Assembly (NCBI GenBank): GCA_003151595.1
Contig: PLXW01000022.1
Coordinates: 96,893 to 160,892, forward strand
Length of the DNA: 64,000 nucleotides
Origin: Myxococcales bacterium
Lineage (GTDB): Bacteria; Myxococcota; Polyangia; Polyangiales; Polyangiaceae
Direction: 5' to 3'
Positions 55,326-64,000 of this stretch are shown here, piece after piece. The notes beneath the pieces were generated by a model. The model made no database searches, had not been told where the DNA came from, and saw only the letters and a program-made list of their open reading frames with translations. The number at the start of each line of letters is the position of its first letter. The stretch's first letter is position 1. Both the position numbers and the translations under genes were made by a program.

Positions 55326-56384
55326 TTGCCTCGCCACATCGCCCGCTGGGACCTCGACAAGACGTACCTGCGAACCGAGTTCGACACGTTCCGCGATCTC
55401 GTGAAGACCGCGTTCGAGCGCGCCGACGAGAAGCGCACGAACCCCGGCGCGGCGACGCTTCTTCGCGAGATGGTGCGCGCGGGCATCTCGGTGCACATCC
55501 TGTCCGGCTCACCCGAGCAGATGCGCCGGCGGCTCGAAGACAAGCTCCGCCTCGACGGCATCACGTGGGACAGCTTCACGCTCAAGCCCAACCTGAAGAA
55601 CATGCTGCGCCTCCGCTTCCGCGCGGTGAAGGACCAGCTCGGCTACAAGCTCCCCGCGCTCCTTCAGGCGCGCGCCACGCTCGACGGCTCCGCCATGGGC
55701 GACCACGACGGCGTGCCCGAAGGCTCCCACGGCCCGATCCGGAAAGAGACGCTCTTCGGCGACGACGCCGAGGCCGACGCGTTCGTCTACTCGCTCTACG
55801 CCGACGTCGTCGCCGGTCGTGTCGACGAAGAGACGCTCATGGACGTGTGCGAGCGCGGTCGCGTCTACCCCGACGTCGTCGCGCTCACGCTGCGGTACGC
55901 GCGCCTCGTCGAGCACGTCGATGTCGTCGAGCGCATCTTGATTCACCTGGAGCGGCAGACGTCGCCCGGCGATTTCCAGGCGTATGGCGCGCGCGTGGTG
56001 CCGTTCTACAACTACGTGCAGGCCGCGTTCGTGGTGCACGAAGACGGGCGGCTCGGCGCCGAAGGGGTCATGCGCGTCGGCGTGGAGCTCGTCGTGCAGC
56101 ACCGCTTCGACGGAGACGCGCTCGCGCGCAGCTACCTCGATCTCGCGCGCCGCGGTCACCTCCGCGGGTCGGTGGCGCACGAGCTGGCGCGCGCGATCGA
56201 AGCGTCCGAAGCCAACGGCAAGATGCCCGGCGCCCGCGAGCTCCGCGTCCTCGCCGAGCGGCTTCCGGAGATGGGCGCCATCGCCCGCGAGCACTGGAAG
56301 GGCGACGACCCCCAGCCCACGTGCGACTACGTCACGATGGTCGAAGCGCACAACGCGCGGAGGCACGCGCGGAAGAGGGCGTGA
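55326..56384 (+). CDS. App1/DUF2183-like HAD phosphatase domain protein
   Basis: This 352-residue protein starts at TTG 55326, with GGAG 8 bases upstream. The N-terminal HAD-type domain begins almost at once with RWDLDKTYL (DxDxT nucleophile motif), continues with VHILSGSPEQMRRRLEDKL (motif II Ser) and FRAVKDQLGYKL (motif III Lys), and has GDDAEADAFVYSLYAD as the acidic motif IV. This order matches the phosphatidate phosphatase App1/DUF2183 catalytic domain. The C-terminal 170 residues are helical and unassigned. Substrate is unknown; a lipid phosphate is possible. Its stop abuts that of the convergent UPRTase gene with no base between. Confidence 0.8.
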   Translation: MPRHIARWDLDKTYLRTEFDTFRDLVKTAFERADEKRTNPGAATLLREMVRAGISVHILSGSPEQMRRRLEDKLRLDGITWDSFTLKPNLKNMLRLRFRAVKDQLGYKLPALLQARATLDGSAMGDHDGVPEGSHGPIRKETLFGDDAEADAFVYSLYADVVAGRVDEETLMDVCERGRVYPDVVALTLRYARLVEHVDVVERILIHLERQTSPGDFQAYGARVVPFYNYVQAAFVVHEDGRLGAEGVMRVGVELVVQHRFDGDALARSYLDLARRGHLRGSVAHELARAIEASEANGKMPGARELRVLAERLPEMGAIAREHWKGDDPQPTCDYVTMVEAHNARRHARKRA

Positions 56385-57200
56385 TCACACCCAGGCGTTG
56401 TTCAACAGCTCCCCAACCCCCCCCGCCCCCGGCACGATGTACTGGTGCTCATCGAGCCCGCGCTCCTCATCCCAGCGTGACCCCAGCGTCGTCGCCAGGA
56501 CATCCGGCGCGCTCAGCCCGCGATCGAGCCGCCACGCGTAGATGATCGTGTCCGGGTGCGCCTTCAGCACGTTCCGCACGTACTCCGGCGTCACGATGAG
56601 GTGCATCGTGATGCACCGCCCGGGCTTCCCCTCGAGGCGCGTCTTGTAATGCGTCATCGCGCTGATGAGCGACCCGCCCGTCGCCCCCATCGGATCGGGG
56701 AACAGCAGCGTGCGCCCTTCCACGTCGCGGCCGATCTTCGCGTCGTGCCACGTGGAGCCGGTCACGCGCCCGTTCGCGTCGGTCTGCCGCGACATGAACA
56801 GGTGGTCTTGCCGCACGCCGTCCGGATCGAGCACCTCGTTCAACAGGTCGTAGACGATCTGCGACGGCATCGTCCCGGCGCGCGCGATCCCCACGGTCAC
56901 GATCTTCGTGTCTTCGTCGACCGCCACGCCGCGGTACACCGCCTGCGGCGAGCTCGAGACCATGCGCGTGGGGACGTCGATGCGCTTCCGCGGAAGCTCG
57001 GCGGCCACCACGATCTGCGCGAGCCGCTCGTACAGCATGCGCACGAGGCGGCCGAGCTGCGGCTGCTTCGTGACGCCCGCGCACAGCGTGGCGAGGAGCG
57101 TCCACGCCAGCGGGTCGTCGAGCAAATGGACGTTCGGTCCGTACTCGTGCGGAACTTCGGTGGGACGAAAGCGACTCTGCGCGTACGCGATCTCGGCCAT
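56385..57200 (-). CDS. Uracil phosphoribosyltransferase family protein
   Basis: This 271-residue enzyme is related to UPRTase, which makes UMP from uracil and PRPP. The PRPP loop reads LLFPDPMGATGGSLISA and the C-terminal uracil-binding region QYIVPGAGGVGELLNN, both classical. It is about 60 residues longer than bacterial Upp, with an extended N-terminus (PHEYGPNVHLLDDPLAWTLL aligns with the normal start) and an insertion around FMSRQTDANGRVTGSTWHD. The extra parts resemble the larger UPRTase-like proteins rather than housekeeping Upp, so pyrimidine salvage is likely but not certain. Confidence 0.85.
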   Translation of the reverse strand: MAEIAYAQSRFRPTEVPHEYGPNVHLLDDPLAWTLLATLCAGVTKQPQLGRLVRMLYERLAQIVVAAELPRKRIDVPTRMVSSSPQAVYRGVAVDEDTKIVTVGIARAGTMPSQIVYDLLNEVLDPDGVRQDHLFMSRQTDANGRVTGSTWHDAKIGRDVEGRTLLFPDPMGATGGSLISAMTHYKTRLEGKPGRCITMHLIVTPEYVRNVLKAHPDTIIYAWRLDRGLSAPDVLATTLGSRWDEERGLDEHQYIVPGAGGVGELLNNAWV

Positions 57201-57249
57201 GCGCGCGGTCTAGGCGAATCGCGCGCGAAGGTCTACGGGCGCGCGACCT

Positions 57250-57846
57250 TCAGGTCCAATGACCGGCGCGGAGCGCTGCCGCGTCGATGATCTTCACCTT
57301 CGGCCCCAGCGCCTCGCGGAAGCTGTCTTCGTCTTCGTCGTCCATGATGGCGTCGCCGAAGCCGGCCGCGATCTCCATCGCCGTCGACACGATTCGCAGG
57401 AACTGCGCGAAGCTCGACGCCGCCAGCGTCGGCACCCAGCGCGGCTGCCCGCTGATCGCCGTGTAGACCGGACAGTCCCCTTCGGGGTCGGGCTTGCTCG
57501 TGTCGAGGAAGTACGGGTCGCCGAGCAGCGAGCTCTCGCCGATGATGACCCAGCCCGGCTTCCAGTCGAGCGCCACGGCTCCACCGTCGGCCGGCGTCGT
57601 CACCACGGTCTGCGCCTTCACCAGCTCGTCGGCCGGGAAGAAACGGATGCGCTCCACCGGCGTCACCGTCTCCACGCGCACGGGGTTCGCCGCGAGCAGG
57701 AAATGTCGGAAGCGCGGGGGGATACGGAGCTGCTTTTTCAGCCCCTCGACGACCTCGGGCGCTGCTTTTGCGAACACCGCGTCGATCTTTCGCTTCGTGA
57801 AGATGCTCTTCAGCGCCTCCACCGCGTCGGCCAGATCACTGTCCAC
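57250..57846 (-). CDS. SMI1/KNR4 (SUKH) family protein
   Basis: This 198-residue soluble protein starts at GTG 57846. The SUKH pattern is visible: helix EALKSIFTKRKIDAVFA, LRIPPRFRHFLLAANP, then strands IRFFPADELVKAQ and GWVIIGESSLLGDPYFLDT, and VYTAISGQPRWVPTLAASSF. SUKH proteins often act as immunity proteins against polymorphic toxins, but many are stand-alone. No toxin gene, Rhs or secretion module is next to it, so an immunity role is not supported here. Confidence 0.78.
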   Translation of the reverse strand: MDSDLADAVEALKSIFTKRKIDAVFAKAAPEVVEGLKKQLRIPPRFRHFLLAANPVRVETVTPVERIRFFPADELVKAQTVVTTPADGGAVALDWKPGWVIIGESSLLGDPYFLDTSKPDPEGDCPVYTAISGQPRWVPTLAASSFAQFLRIVSTAMEIAAGFGDAIMDDEDEDSFREALGPKVKIIDAAALRAGHWT

Positions 57847-57965
57847 TTAAGCCTCGCTCGACTGACGAACCCGAAATTCTGAGCGAGGAAACCTACCACT
57901 GGTTTCGCCGGTTTCGCAGCTGCAAACGGTAGGCGCTGCGCTCACCTACACCAGAAATGCCCGCG

Positions 57966-58829
57966 TCATGGCGGAAGCAAAAGGGGGGAGCTGGTGCCGT
58001 GAATCGTGCAGGAGAGGCGAACGGTCGAGCTCGCGGCGTCGGCCGTTCCGCCGAGGGCGCGGAGCGGGACGAGCAGCCGGTCGACGCTCGATTGGGCGGC
58101 GACGAGGCCGGGGGAGGGGATGTCGGATGGGGCCGTGACCGCCGCCGACACCTCGCCGACGTCGTTGTTCGGAAAGGCGAGGTCGACGGTGAGCGCGACC
58201 GTGCGTGAGCCACCGGGGCCCACGTCGAAATCCCACGGGGTCTGCGCCAGCACCCGGCAAACGCGATCGTCGCCCGAGCCGCCGTCGAGGCCGAGGACGG
58301 CGCGCGACCAGCTCCCTACGTCGAGGACTCCGCGCGAGGCCACCCGCACGCAGGCGGCCCCCGAGCGGACCTCGCCGGCGGGGCACGGTGCGTCGTGCAC
58401 GCAGCCGCGCCCGGGGGCGGCGTGCGTCGTGCGGGGGCAAGCGTCGGCACGCGCGAGGCAGACGGCGTGGTCGCCGTGAGCGACGAGGACGTGGTCGTCG
58501 CGGCAGGCGAGCGTGGTGGCTTCAGGAAGAGGGGAGGGGCGATCGCGGGCGACGATCGCGCGGACCGTTCGCTGCGGGACGCACGCGGAGGCGCGCGGGT
58601 CGATCGCCTCTCCGGGGGCGCACGAGGGGACGGCGCACGACGCGCCGATCGATCGCGCCCCGCAGTAGGCGTCGACCTCGCGCGGGCTCACGCACGCGCC
58701 GTCGAGCACGAGCTGGCAGCCGGCCGCTCCTCTCGCACCAGACGTCGTCGCGCAGGACGCCGTCGACAGCGCGACCATCGCCGCCAACGCCAGGCGCGCC
58801 ACACCCAAGCCCGGCGCGCGCCCACGCAT
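57966..58829 (-). CDS. Cys-rich lipoprotein, function unknown
   Basis: This protein of about 287 residues starts at ATG 58829 with MRGRAPGLGVARLALAAMV and lipobox TASC. The first 190 mature residues carry more than 15 cysteines in short spacings (CQLVLDGACVSPREVDAYCG, CVPQRTVRA, CPAGEVRSGAACVRV), like follistatin- or EGF-type secreted modules. The last 100 residues are a beta-rich domain with few cysteines (SRTVALTVDLAFPNNDVGEV). No enzyme motif is visible. It is divergent from hisD with only 39 bases between starts. Confidence 0.72.
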   Translation of the reverse strand: MRGRAPGLGVARLALAAMVALSTASCATTSGARGAAGCQLVLDGACVSPREVDAYCGARSIGASCAVPSCAPGEAIDPRASACVPQRTVRAIVARDRPSPLPEATTLACRDDHVLVAHGDHAVCLARADACPRTTHAAPGRGCVHDAPCPAGEVRSGAACVRVASRGVLDVGSWSRAVLGLDGGSGDDRVCRVLAQTPWDFDVGPGGSRTVALTVDLAFPNNDVGEVSAAVTAPSDIPSPGLVAAQSSVDRLLVPLRALGGTADAASSTVRLSCTIHGTSSPLLLPP

Positions 58830-58868
58830 CGCGCTGACGCTACCACGTGCTACACCGACGGCGGCGCC

Positions 58869-60185
58869 ATGCTCCCCTGCTTCGTCGACGGAACCCCCGA
58901 CGCCCAACGCGCGTTAGCGCGCCTCTGCGCCCGCGGCGAGTCGGACTTCACGCGCGTCGAGTCCGAGGTGCGCGCCATCCTCCACGCCGTGCGCACCGAC
59001 GGCGACGCCGCGGTCCTTCGCTACGCGGCGACGTTCGACAAGCGCACGCCGACGCCGCTCGTCACGCGCGACTTCCACGGGGCGGCCGCCCTCGCGCGAC
59101 TCGCGCCTGACGCACGAAACGCCCTTGAAATAGCCGCTGCGCGCATCCGTGCGTTCCACGAACGCCAGCGCGATCACGAGGCGCGCTCCTTTCACCACGT
59201 CGACGACGACGGCTGCGATCTCGGCACGCGCGTCTCGCCCATCGCGCGGGCCGGCGTCTACGCGCCCGGCGGCAAAGCGCGCTACCCGTCGAGCGTGCTC
59301 ATGGCCGCGATCCCCGCGGACGTCGCCGGCGTACGCGACATCGTCCTCGCGACCCCCCTGGCCGATCACGTCGGCGCCAATGCGAAGGCCGACGACGCGC
59401 TCCTCGCCGCCGCGCACCTCTCCGGCGTCACGGCCATCGTCGACGCCGGGGGCGCCCACGCCATCGCCGCGCTGGCGTACGGCACCGAGTCGATCCCGCG
59501 CGTCGACAAGATCGTCGGCCCCGGGAACCTGTACGTCGCCTGCGCCAAGCGCCTCGTGTTCGGCGCGGTCGACATCGACGGCGTCGCCGGCCCCAGCGAG
59601 ATCCTCGTCGTGGCCGACGATGCGTCGGACCCGCGCCTCGTCGCCGCCGATCTCCTCTCGCAAGCCGAGCACGACGAGGCTGCGTATCCGCTCCTGGTGT
59701 GCCTCTCGGTCCACTTTGCCGAGGCGGTGAGCCGCGAGCTCGCCTCGCAGCTCGCGTCGTTGCCCCGCTCGGCGATCGCGCGCGCCTCGATCGCCGCCAA
59801 CGGCGCCGCCTTCATCGCCCACACGCGCGATCGCCTCGCCTCGATCGCCGACGCCCTCGCCGTCGAGCACGTGAGCATCCAGGCCGTCGATCCCGACGCC
59901 CTCGCTGCGGACATCCACGCCGCCGGCGCGATCTTCCTCGGCCCCGCGACCCCCGAGGCCGCGGGCGACTACCTCGCCGGCCCGTCGCACGTTCTCCCCA
60001 CGGGGGGCTCGGTGCGATTCGGGTCGCCGCTCGGCATCCACGACTTCGTGACCCGCACATCGATCCTCCGCTATTCGCAGGCCGCGCTCACGCGCCAGGC
60101 CCCCGCGATCACCGCCTTCGCGCGGCTCGAAGGGCTCGAAGCGCACGCGCGTGCGGTCGAAGCGCGCACTGTCCCACGCGCGTGA
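58869..60185 (+). CDS. hisD: Histidinol dehydrogenase
   Basis: This 438-residue enzyme catalyses the last two steps of histidine synthesis, oxidising L-histidinol to histidine with NAD. Motifs in order are RVSPIARAGVYAPGGKARYP, SSVLMAAIPADVAGV, ALAYGTESIPRVDKIVGPGN, DIDGVAGPSEILVVAD and LLSQAEHDEAAYPL. These include the zinc ligands Gln and His, and HVLPTGGSVRFGSPLGIHDF contains the other metal and substrate residues near the C-terminus. The length is normal for HisD. Other his genes are not in the window, so it is separated from the pathway operon. ATG 58869 is used; no strong ribosome site is seen. Confidence 0.95.
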   Translation: MLPCFVDGTPDAQRALARLCARGESDFTRVESEVRAILHAVRTDGDAAVLRYAATFDKRTPTPLVTRDFHGAAALARLAPDARNALEIAAARIRAFHERQRDHEARSFHHVDDDGCDLGTRVSPIARAGVYAPGGKARYPSSVLMAAIPADVAGVRDIVLATPLADHVGANAKADDALLAAAHLSGVTAIVDAGGAHAIAALAYGTESIPRVDKIVGPGNLYVACAKRLVFGAVDIDGVAGPSEILVVADDASDPRLVAADLLSQAEHDEAAYPLLVCLSVHFAEAVSRELASQLASLPRSAIARASIAANGAAFIAHTRDRLASIADALAVEHVSIQAVDPDALAADIHAAGAIFLGPATPEAAGDYLAGPSHVLPTGGSVRFGSPLGIHDFVTRTSILRYSQAALTRQAPAITAFARLEGLEAHARAVEARTVPRA

Positions 60186-60270
60186 CGCGCGTCACGTCGC
60201 CGGTCATCCGCCCGCAATCGTTGGTCGATCACTCGATCGGGGAGGGCGATTCCTCGTAGAATCCGACTCA

Positions 60271-63200
60271 ATGCAAGGCAATGCGCGTGTGCGGAGGCTC
60301 GGCCTCGCGGCGGTCACAGGTCTCGCTCTTGGTCTCTCGGTCGGATGCGCGCAGGAGCGTGCGCCGATCAACCAGGTCCAGGCCGACGCCCTCTCGAAGC
60401 ACTTCTTCGTCGGCCCGAGCCTCTCCCTCACCAGCGACGACCCCGAGTTCTACATGCGGAACACGGTCATCGACGTGCCGTACTCGGCGACGCAGAGCGG
60501 CCTCTTCACCGCCACGTACGCCCAGCCGCTCACGCGCGTGAAGTGGGAGATCACCCAGGACAGCCTCATCGCCCGCCAGACGTACGAGCTCGTGCAAGAC
60601 AGCGACTTCAACGGCGCGCGCACGACCGACAAGGGTCAGGTCGTGGCCATGTTCACCATCAGCAGTCACTTCGACATCAAGCGCTCGTACAACCCGCAGA
60701 CCGGCGAAGAGAACAACGTCATCACCGAGAACACGACCGACCGCCCCTGGTACGAGCGCGAGTACATCCGCGTCGACTGGTCGAAGAACCTGGTGACCGA
60801 CGGCTATGCGGTCGACACGCTCTCGTCGCTCGGGATCATCGGCGGCGTGAAGTGGGATCCCGAGGCGTACTACGTCTCCGATCCCGCCGACCCCAACGCG
60901 CCCGTCTTCAATCAGGACGACGGCTACTTCGACGTCACGCAGAAGGCGTTCGCGTCGCCGCAGCTGATCGACACGCCGTACGGCAGCTATCCCGCGTGCT
61001 TCTTCCGCGCGGGCGACGAAGGCATCGGCAACCCCGCGGCGAACTGCAACGCCACCGAGGTGACGCTCCGACTCTCCTTCCGCGTGAAGCCCGACACCGA
61101 CTTCGAGCCCGAGGATCAGACGGGCGTGAAGCAGTACGCCTTCGGATGGTTCACGCAGGATCGCTACGGGTACGACCGCAACTACGGCGTCCTCGACGAC
61201 GACTGGCACCGCTTCGCCTCCAAGTACAACCTCTGGCAGCAGAGCCACGTGCAAGGCTCGCAGTGCGCGGTCGACTACTGGCGCGACACCAACGGCACCG
61301 CCCTCAAGTACCAGGTCAACGCGCAAGGCGAGTTCCTGGTCGATGGCACCACGGGCCTGCCGATCCCCGATCCGAACGGCAAGCCTTTCGCCGGGACGCC
61401 GCCCGGCGCCGACGTGCACCGCGACGTGAACAAGAACGGCACCGAAGACGACTGCGAGTTCACCGGCGCCAACGGCCAGCTCGTGAACCCCGGCTCGCGT
61501 TGCGACGAGTTCTCGCAGAAGTGCGATCTGCCGCTCTACAGCCGGCAGACGAAGAAGATCCCCTGGTACTTCGGCCCGCAGTCGGACACGTCGCTCTTCG
61601 CGTCGACGGCGAACGCGCTCGGCCAGTGGAACCTCGCGGTGAAGCGTGCGGCGCTCATCGGCAAGGTGGTCGAGCTCAAACGAGTCGGGCTCGATCCGTC
61701 GCCAGTCGTGAACGGCACCGACGCGCACGGCGCGCCGATCGATCTCACCACCGAAGCGGGCCTCGTCGCCGACGCCGGCCACACGGTCTCGGACGTCTTC
61801 GTCCTCTGCCACAACCCGGTCGTCACCGGTGACGACCCGTCGTGCGGCGCGCCGGGCCTCGTCGCTCGCGTGGGCGACATTCGCTACAACATGGTCAACA
61901 TCATCCCCACGCCCCAGTCGGGCTCACCGTGGGGAATCATGGTCGACGCCGACGACCCGCTCACCGGCGAGAAGGTCGTCACCAGCGTCAACGAGTGGGG
62001 CGCGGTCCTCGACATCGCGGCGCAGGGGACCGAGGATCTCATTCGCTGGATCGACGGCGAGATCAGCGACTCGCAGATCACGAGCGGGCAGTACCTGAAG
62101 GCGTGGGTCAACGCCGACAAGCTCGGCACGGCACCGCACTCGCCCAAGACGCTGAGCGCGGCGGAAGTTCAGACCCGGCTCAACTCGATCGACCTCGGGC
62201 TCTCGAAGCTCGTGCAGCTTCCGGCGTCGATGAAGTCGCAGCCGCGCGCGCTCCAGCTGCAGGCCGCGGCCAGCTACCTCGGCTCGGCCTTGGGGCCGTC
62301 GCTCGACTCGCAGTTCGAGGGGACGCGACAGTCGCTCATCGGCACGAAGTGGGAAGCGCAGCTCGCGACGCCGAACTGGTTGCAGGCGTCGGGGCAAGAT
62401 CCGTCGACGCCGATCGCCGGGAACGACACGGCGCTCGCGCAAGCGTCGTCGCTGCGCGGGATGAACCCGATGCTCTCGGCGTGGGTCGATCGCCAGCGCA
62501 ACACCACGATGGCCCACTGGGGCTCGTGCCAGGTCGGCGAGCCCGAGCCTGATTCGCTCGTGGGCCTCGCGCGCCTCGCCGTGGCGCAGTACCCGCTCCC
62601 GAAGACGAACGACCCCGAGTACGCCTACCGCCTGCAGGCGCGCCAATCGGCGCTGCACCAGTGGATCCGCGAGCAGTTCCACACCGCGGTCATCGCCCAC
62701 GAGATGGGTCACTCGATGGGGCTGCGCCACAACTTCACCGGCAGCTTCGACCCGCTGAACTACCACACGCAGTACTGGCAGCTCCGGAGCCGCAACGGCG
62801 CCGAGCACGCTTGCCCGCTCGGCACGGCGGCGCAGACCGACGGCACCACCTGCCTCGGGCCGCGATGGATCGATCCGGTCACCGACGCAGAGACCAACGG
62901 CCTCATCTGGAAATGGGGATCGTCCACGGTGATGGACTACCCGGGTGACGTCACCCAGGACATGAACGACATCGGGCCGTACGACAAAGCCGCGATGCGC
63001 TTCGGGTACGCCGACGTGGTCGACGTCGACACCGACGCCACGCTCCAGAAGGTCGGCGGCTCGTACACGATCAACTTCAACAACCTGTCCGACAAGGGCT
63101 CGGCGTTCGCGTTCGCGCTCGACGGCTTCGGCGGCATCACCGGCCAGACCATCGGGCTCAATCACTACAGTACGTACGCCGACAAATACGGAATCCTCGG

Positions 63201-64000
63201 CACGTGCGGTAAGCCCACCAACCCCAGCGATCCGCTCACGGCCACGTGCTCAGGCCCGCCGCTCGATTACGTCGCGCAGCGCGACATGATCAGCGTCGGC
63301 AAGTTCGGCGCGGCGTCGTCGACCTCGCTCGCCGGCACCACCGCGAGCTTCGCCGTCGACCCGAAAGGGCGCGTGCGGCACCCGTACATGTTCGGCTCCG
63401 ACGAGTTCGCCGACTTCGGCAACGTGCCGGTGTTCCGCTTCGACGCCGGCGGCGACTCGTACGAGCAGTACCAATTCCTGATCTCGACGTACGAGAACCG
63501 CTACGTCTTCGACAACTTCCGCCGCGACCGCGCGCTCTTCAACACCTCGGCCGTCGTGGCCCGCACGCAGAGCCGCTACTTCGACAAGATCCAGGGGATG
63601 ACCAAGAGCCTCGCGCTCCTCGTCGGCCTCGAGGGGGCGCAAGCGTCGGCTGCGTTGAACGATCCGGGTCAGCTCATGCCGCTCGCGCTCGGCGCCAGCG
63701 ATGGACTCAAGATGTTCGCGCGCGTCCTCACGCGCCCCGAGCCGGGCCCGTACGGCGCGTCCTCACCCCCGATGTCGCCGTTCCCGAACGCGCTCCCGTT
63801 CCAGACCGCGCTCCAGAACTTCCTCACCCTCCCTACCGGCGCGTTCACCGTGCCGCTCGGCTCGGGCCAGGGGCGCTTCATCGAGAACGACTACGACTAC
63901 AACCAGGGCTACTACTGGTCCGACTACCAGAAGCAGGTCGGCAGCGCGTACGAGAAGGATCTCGCGATCTGGTACCTGACCGAGGCGCACAACGAGTTCA
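60271..64000 (+). CDS. Large zinc metalloprotease lipoprotein (3' end beyond window)
   Basis: The first 1243 codons are present. A signal from ATG 60271 (MQGNARVRRLGLAAVTGLAL) ends in lipobox SVGC. Most of the sequence is beta-rich with Asp/Asn-rich turns. The metal site HEMGHSMGLRHNF (near residue 811) is a metzincin HExxHxxGxxH, followed by the Met-turn STVMDY about 75 residues on, so catalysis should be intact. This combination resembles the zinc-dependent metalloproteases containing DUF4953 or related domains. As a cell-surface protease it may serve predation or nutrient release, which is inference from lineage. The C-terminus is cut off. Confidence 0.88.
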   Translation, partial: MQGNARVRRLGLAAVTGLALGLSVGCAQERAPINQVQADALSKHFFVGPSLSLTSDDPEFYMRNTVIDVPYSATQSGLFTATYAQPLTRVKWEITQDSLIARQTYELVQDSDFNGARTTDKGQVVAMFTISSHFDIKRSYNPQTGEENNVITENTTDRPWYEREYIRVDWSKNLVTDGYAVDTLSSLGIIGGVKWDPEAYYVSDPADPNAPVFNQDDGYFDVTQKAFASPQLIDTPYGSYPACFFRAGDEGIGNPAANCNATEVTLRLSFRVKPDTDFEPEDQTGVKQYAFGWFTQDRYGYDRNYGVLDDDWHRFASKYNLWQQSHVQGSQCAVDYWRDTNGTALKYQVNAQGEFLVDGTTGLPIPDPNGKPFAGTPPGADVHRDVNKNGTEDDCEFTGANGQLVNPGSRCDEFSQKCDLPLYSRQTKKIPWYFGPQSDTSLFASTANALGQWNLAVKRAALIGKVVELKRVGLDPSPVVNGTDAHGAPIDLTTEAGLVADAGHTVSDVFVLCHNPVVTGDDPSCGAPGLVARVGDIRYNMVNIIPTPQSGSPWGIMVDADDPLTGEKVVTSVNEWGAVLDIAAQGTEDLIRWIDGEISDSQITSGQYLKAWVNADKLGTAPHSPKTLSAAEVQTRLNSIDLGLSKLVQLPASMKSQPRALQLQAAASYLGSALGPSLDSQFEGTRQSLIGTKWEAQLATPNWLQASGQDPSTPIAGNDTALAQASSLRGMNPMLSAWVDRQRNTTMAHWGSCQVGEPEPDSLVGLARLAVAQYPLPKTNDPEYAYRLQARQSALHQWIREQFHTAVIAHEMGHSMGLRHNFTGSFDPLNYHTQYWQLRSRNGAEHACPLGTAAQTDGTTCLGPRWIDPVTDAETNGLIWKWGSSTVMDYPGDVTQDMNDIGPYDKAAMRFGYADVVDVDTDATLQKVGGSYTINFNNLSDKGSAFAFALDGFGGITGQTIGLNHYSTYADKYGILGTCGKPTNPSDPLTATCSGPPLDYVAQRDMISVGKFGAASSTSLAGTTASFAVDPKGRVRHPYMFGSDEFADFGNVPVFRFDAGGDSYEQYQFLISTYENRYVFDNFRRDRALFNTSAVVARTQSRYFDKIQGMTKSLALLVGLEGAQASAALNDPGQLMPLALGASDGLKMFARVLTRPEPGPYGASSPPMSPFPNALPFQTALQNFLTLPTGAFTVPLGSGQGRFIENDYDYNQGYYWSDYQKQVGSAYEKDLAIWYLTEAHNEF

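Noticed and set aside
57250..57846. SUKH protein as an immunity gene of a toxin system.
   Set aside because: No toxin, Rhs, VgrG or contact-dependent inhibition gene lies nearby.

Overview
The window is very GC-rich and gene-dense. The gene families point to a myxobacterium, most likely Myxococcota, order Polyangiales. Evidence includes many Cys-rich lipoproteins with Asp/Gly/Ala spacers, Hanks-type kinases fused to AAA ATPase modules, FHA-linked sigma54 activators and diguanylate cyclases, a TonB_C/TonB-dependent receptor fusion, DUF4398/OmpA lipoproteins and a MYXO-CTERM-like tail. I see no phage, insertion sequence, CRISPR array or biosynthetic megacluster. GTG and TTG starts are common and Shine-Dalgarno signals are mostly weak, so many starts are inferred from signal peptides and domain edges. 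Both ends of the window cut a gene.

Layout. 0-9.7 kb: a truncated sigma-70 factor (-), a ChoD-like GMC oxidoreductase (+), a Uma2 nuclease-like protein, a TonB_C-TonB receptor fusion, a two-gene unit of DUF4412 lipoprotein and class III adenylate cyclase, and a Cys-rich lipoprotein. A 43-bp tandem hairpin repeat lies between the receptor and the cyclase. 9.9-18.4 kb: TolC, a small winged-helix-like protein, a GH25 lysozyme-like lipoprotein with seven FG-GAP/VCBS-type repeats, an amino-acid permease, and an operon of DUF4398 lipoprotein, OmpA-like lipoprotein and a 208-residue unknown. A small secreted-protein gene just upstream of that operon looks frameshifted. 18.4-27.4 kb: a flippase, an FHA-sigma54 activator, a patatin-like lipoprotein overlapping an exported partner gene, and a GT-C-like membrane protein. 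27.4-33.9 kb: 62-bp tandem repeats, tRNA-Pro(UGG) with a phosphodiesterase-family lipoprotein gene starting 2 nt after its CCA, several secreted lipoproteins and an M19-family protein lacking part of its metal site.

33.9-49.6 kb is dominated by signalling: a non-RD kinase-ATPase, a FEN-type exonuclease, a second FHA-sigma54 activator and two paralogous FHA-GGDEF diguanylate cyclases flanking a GH1 glucosidase lipoprotein. It also holds MsrB, an SDR, an SCP2 protein, an AMACR-like CoA transferase/racemase and a solitary MshEN protein. Three REP-like palindromic elements sit at gene ends here. 49.7-64 kb: a zinc-ribbon kinase-ATPase, a tandem pair of membrane paralogues with near-identical C-terminal halves, an App1-like HAD phosphatase, a UPRTase, a SUKH protein, HisD and a truncated large zinc metalloprotease lipoprotein.

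Themes. Signalling genes often lie head-to-head with small partner genes. The GMC oxidoreductase, SDR, SCP2 protein and AMACR-like enzyme together suggest sterol or branched-lipid oxidation, although they lie at separate loci. Both sigma54 activators carry, between FHA and AAA+, a domain that I read as a degenerate GGDEF fold. The closest thing here to an undescribed system is that domain architecture together with the FHA-GGDEF pair, but this reading rests on eye alignment only.
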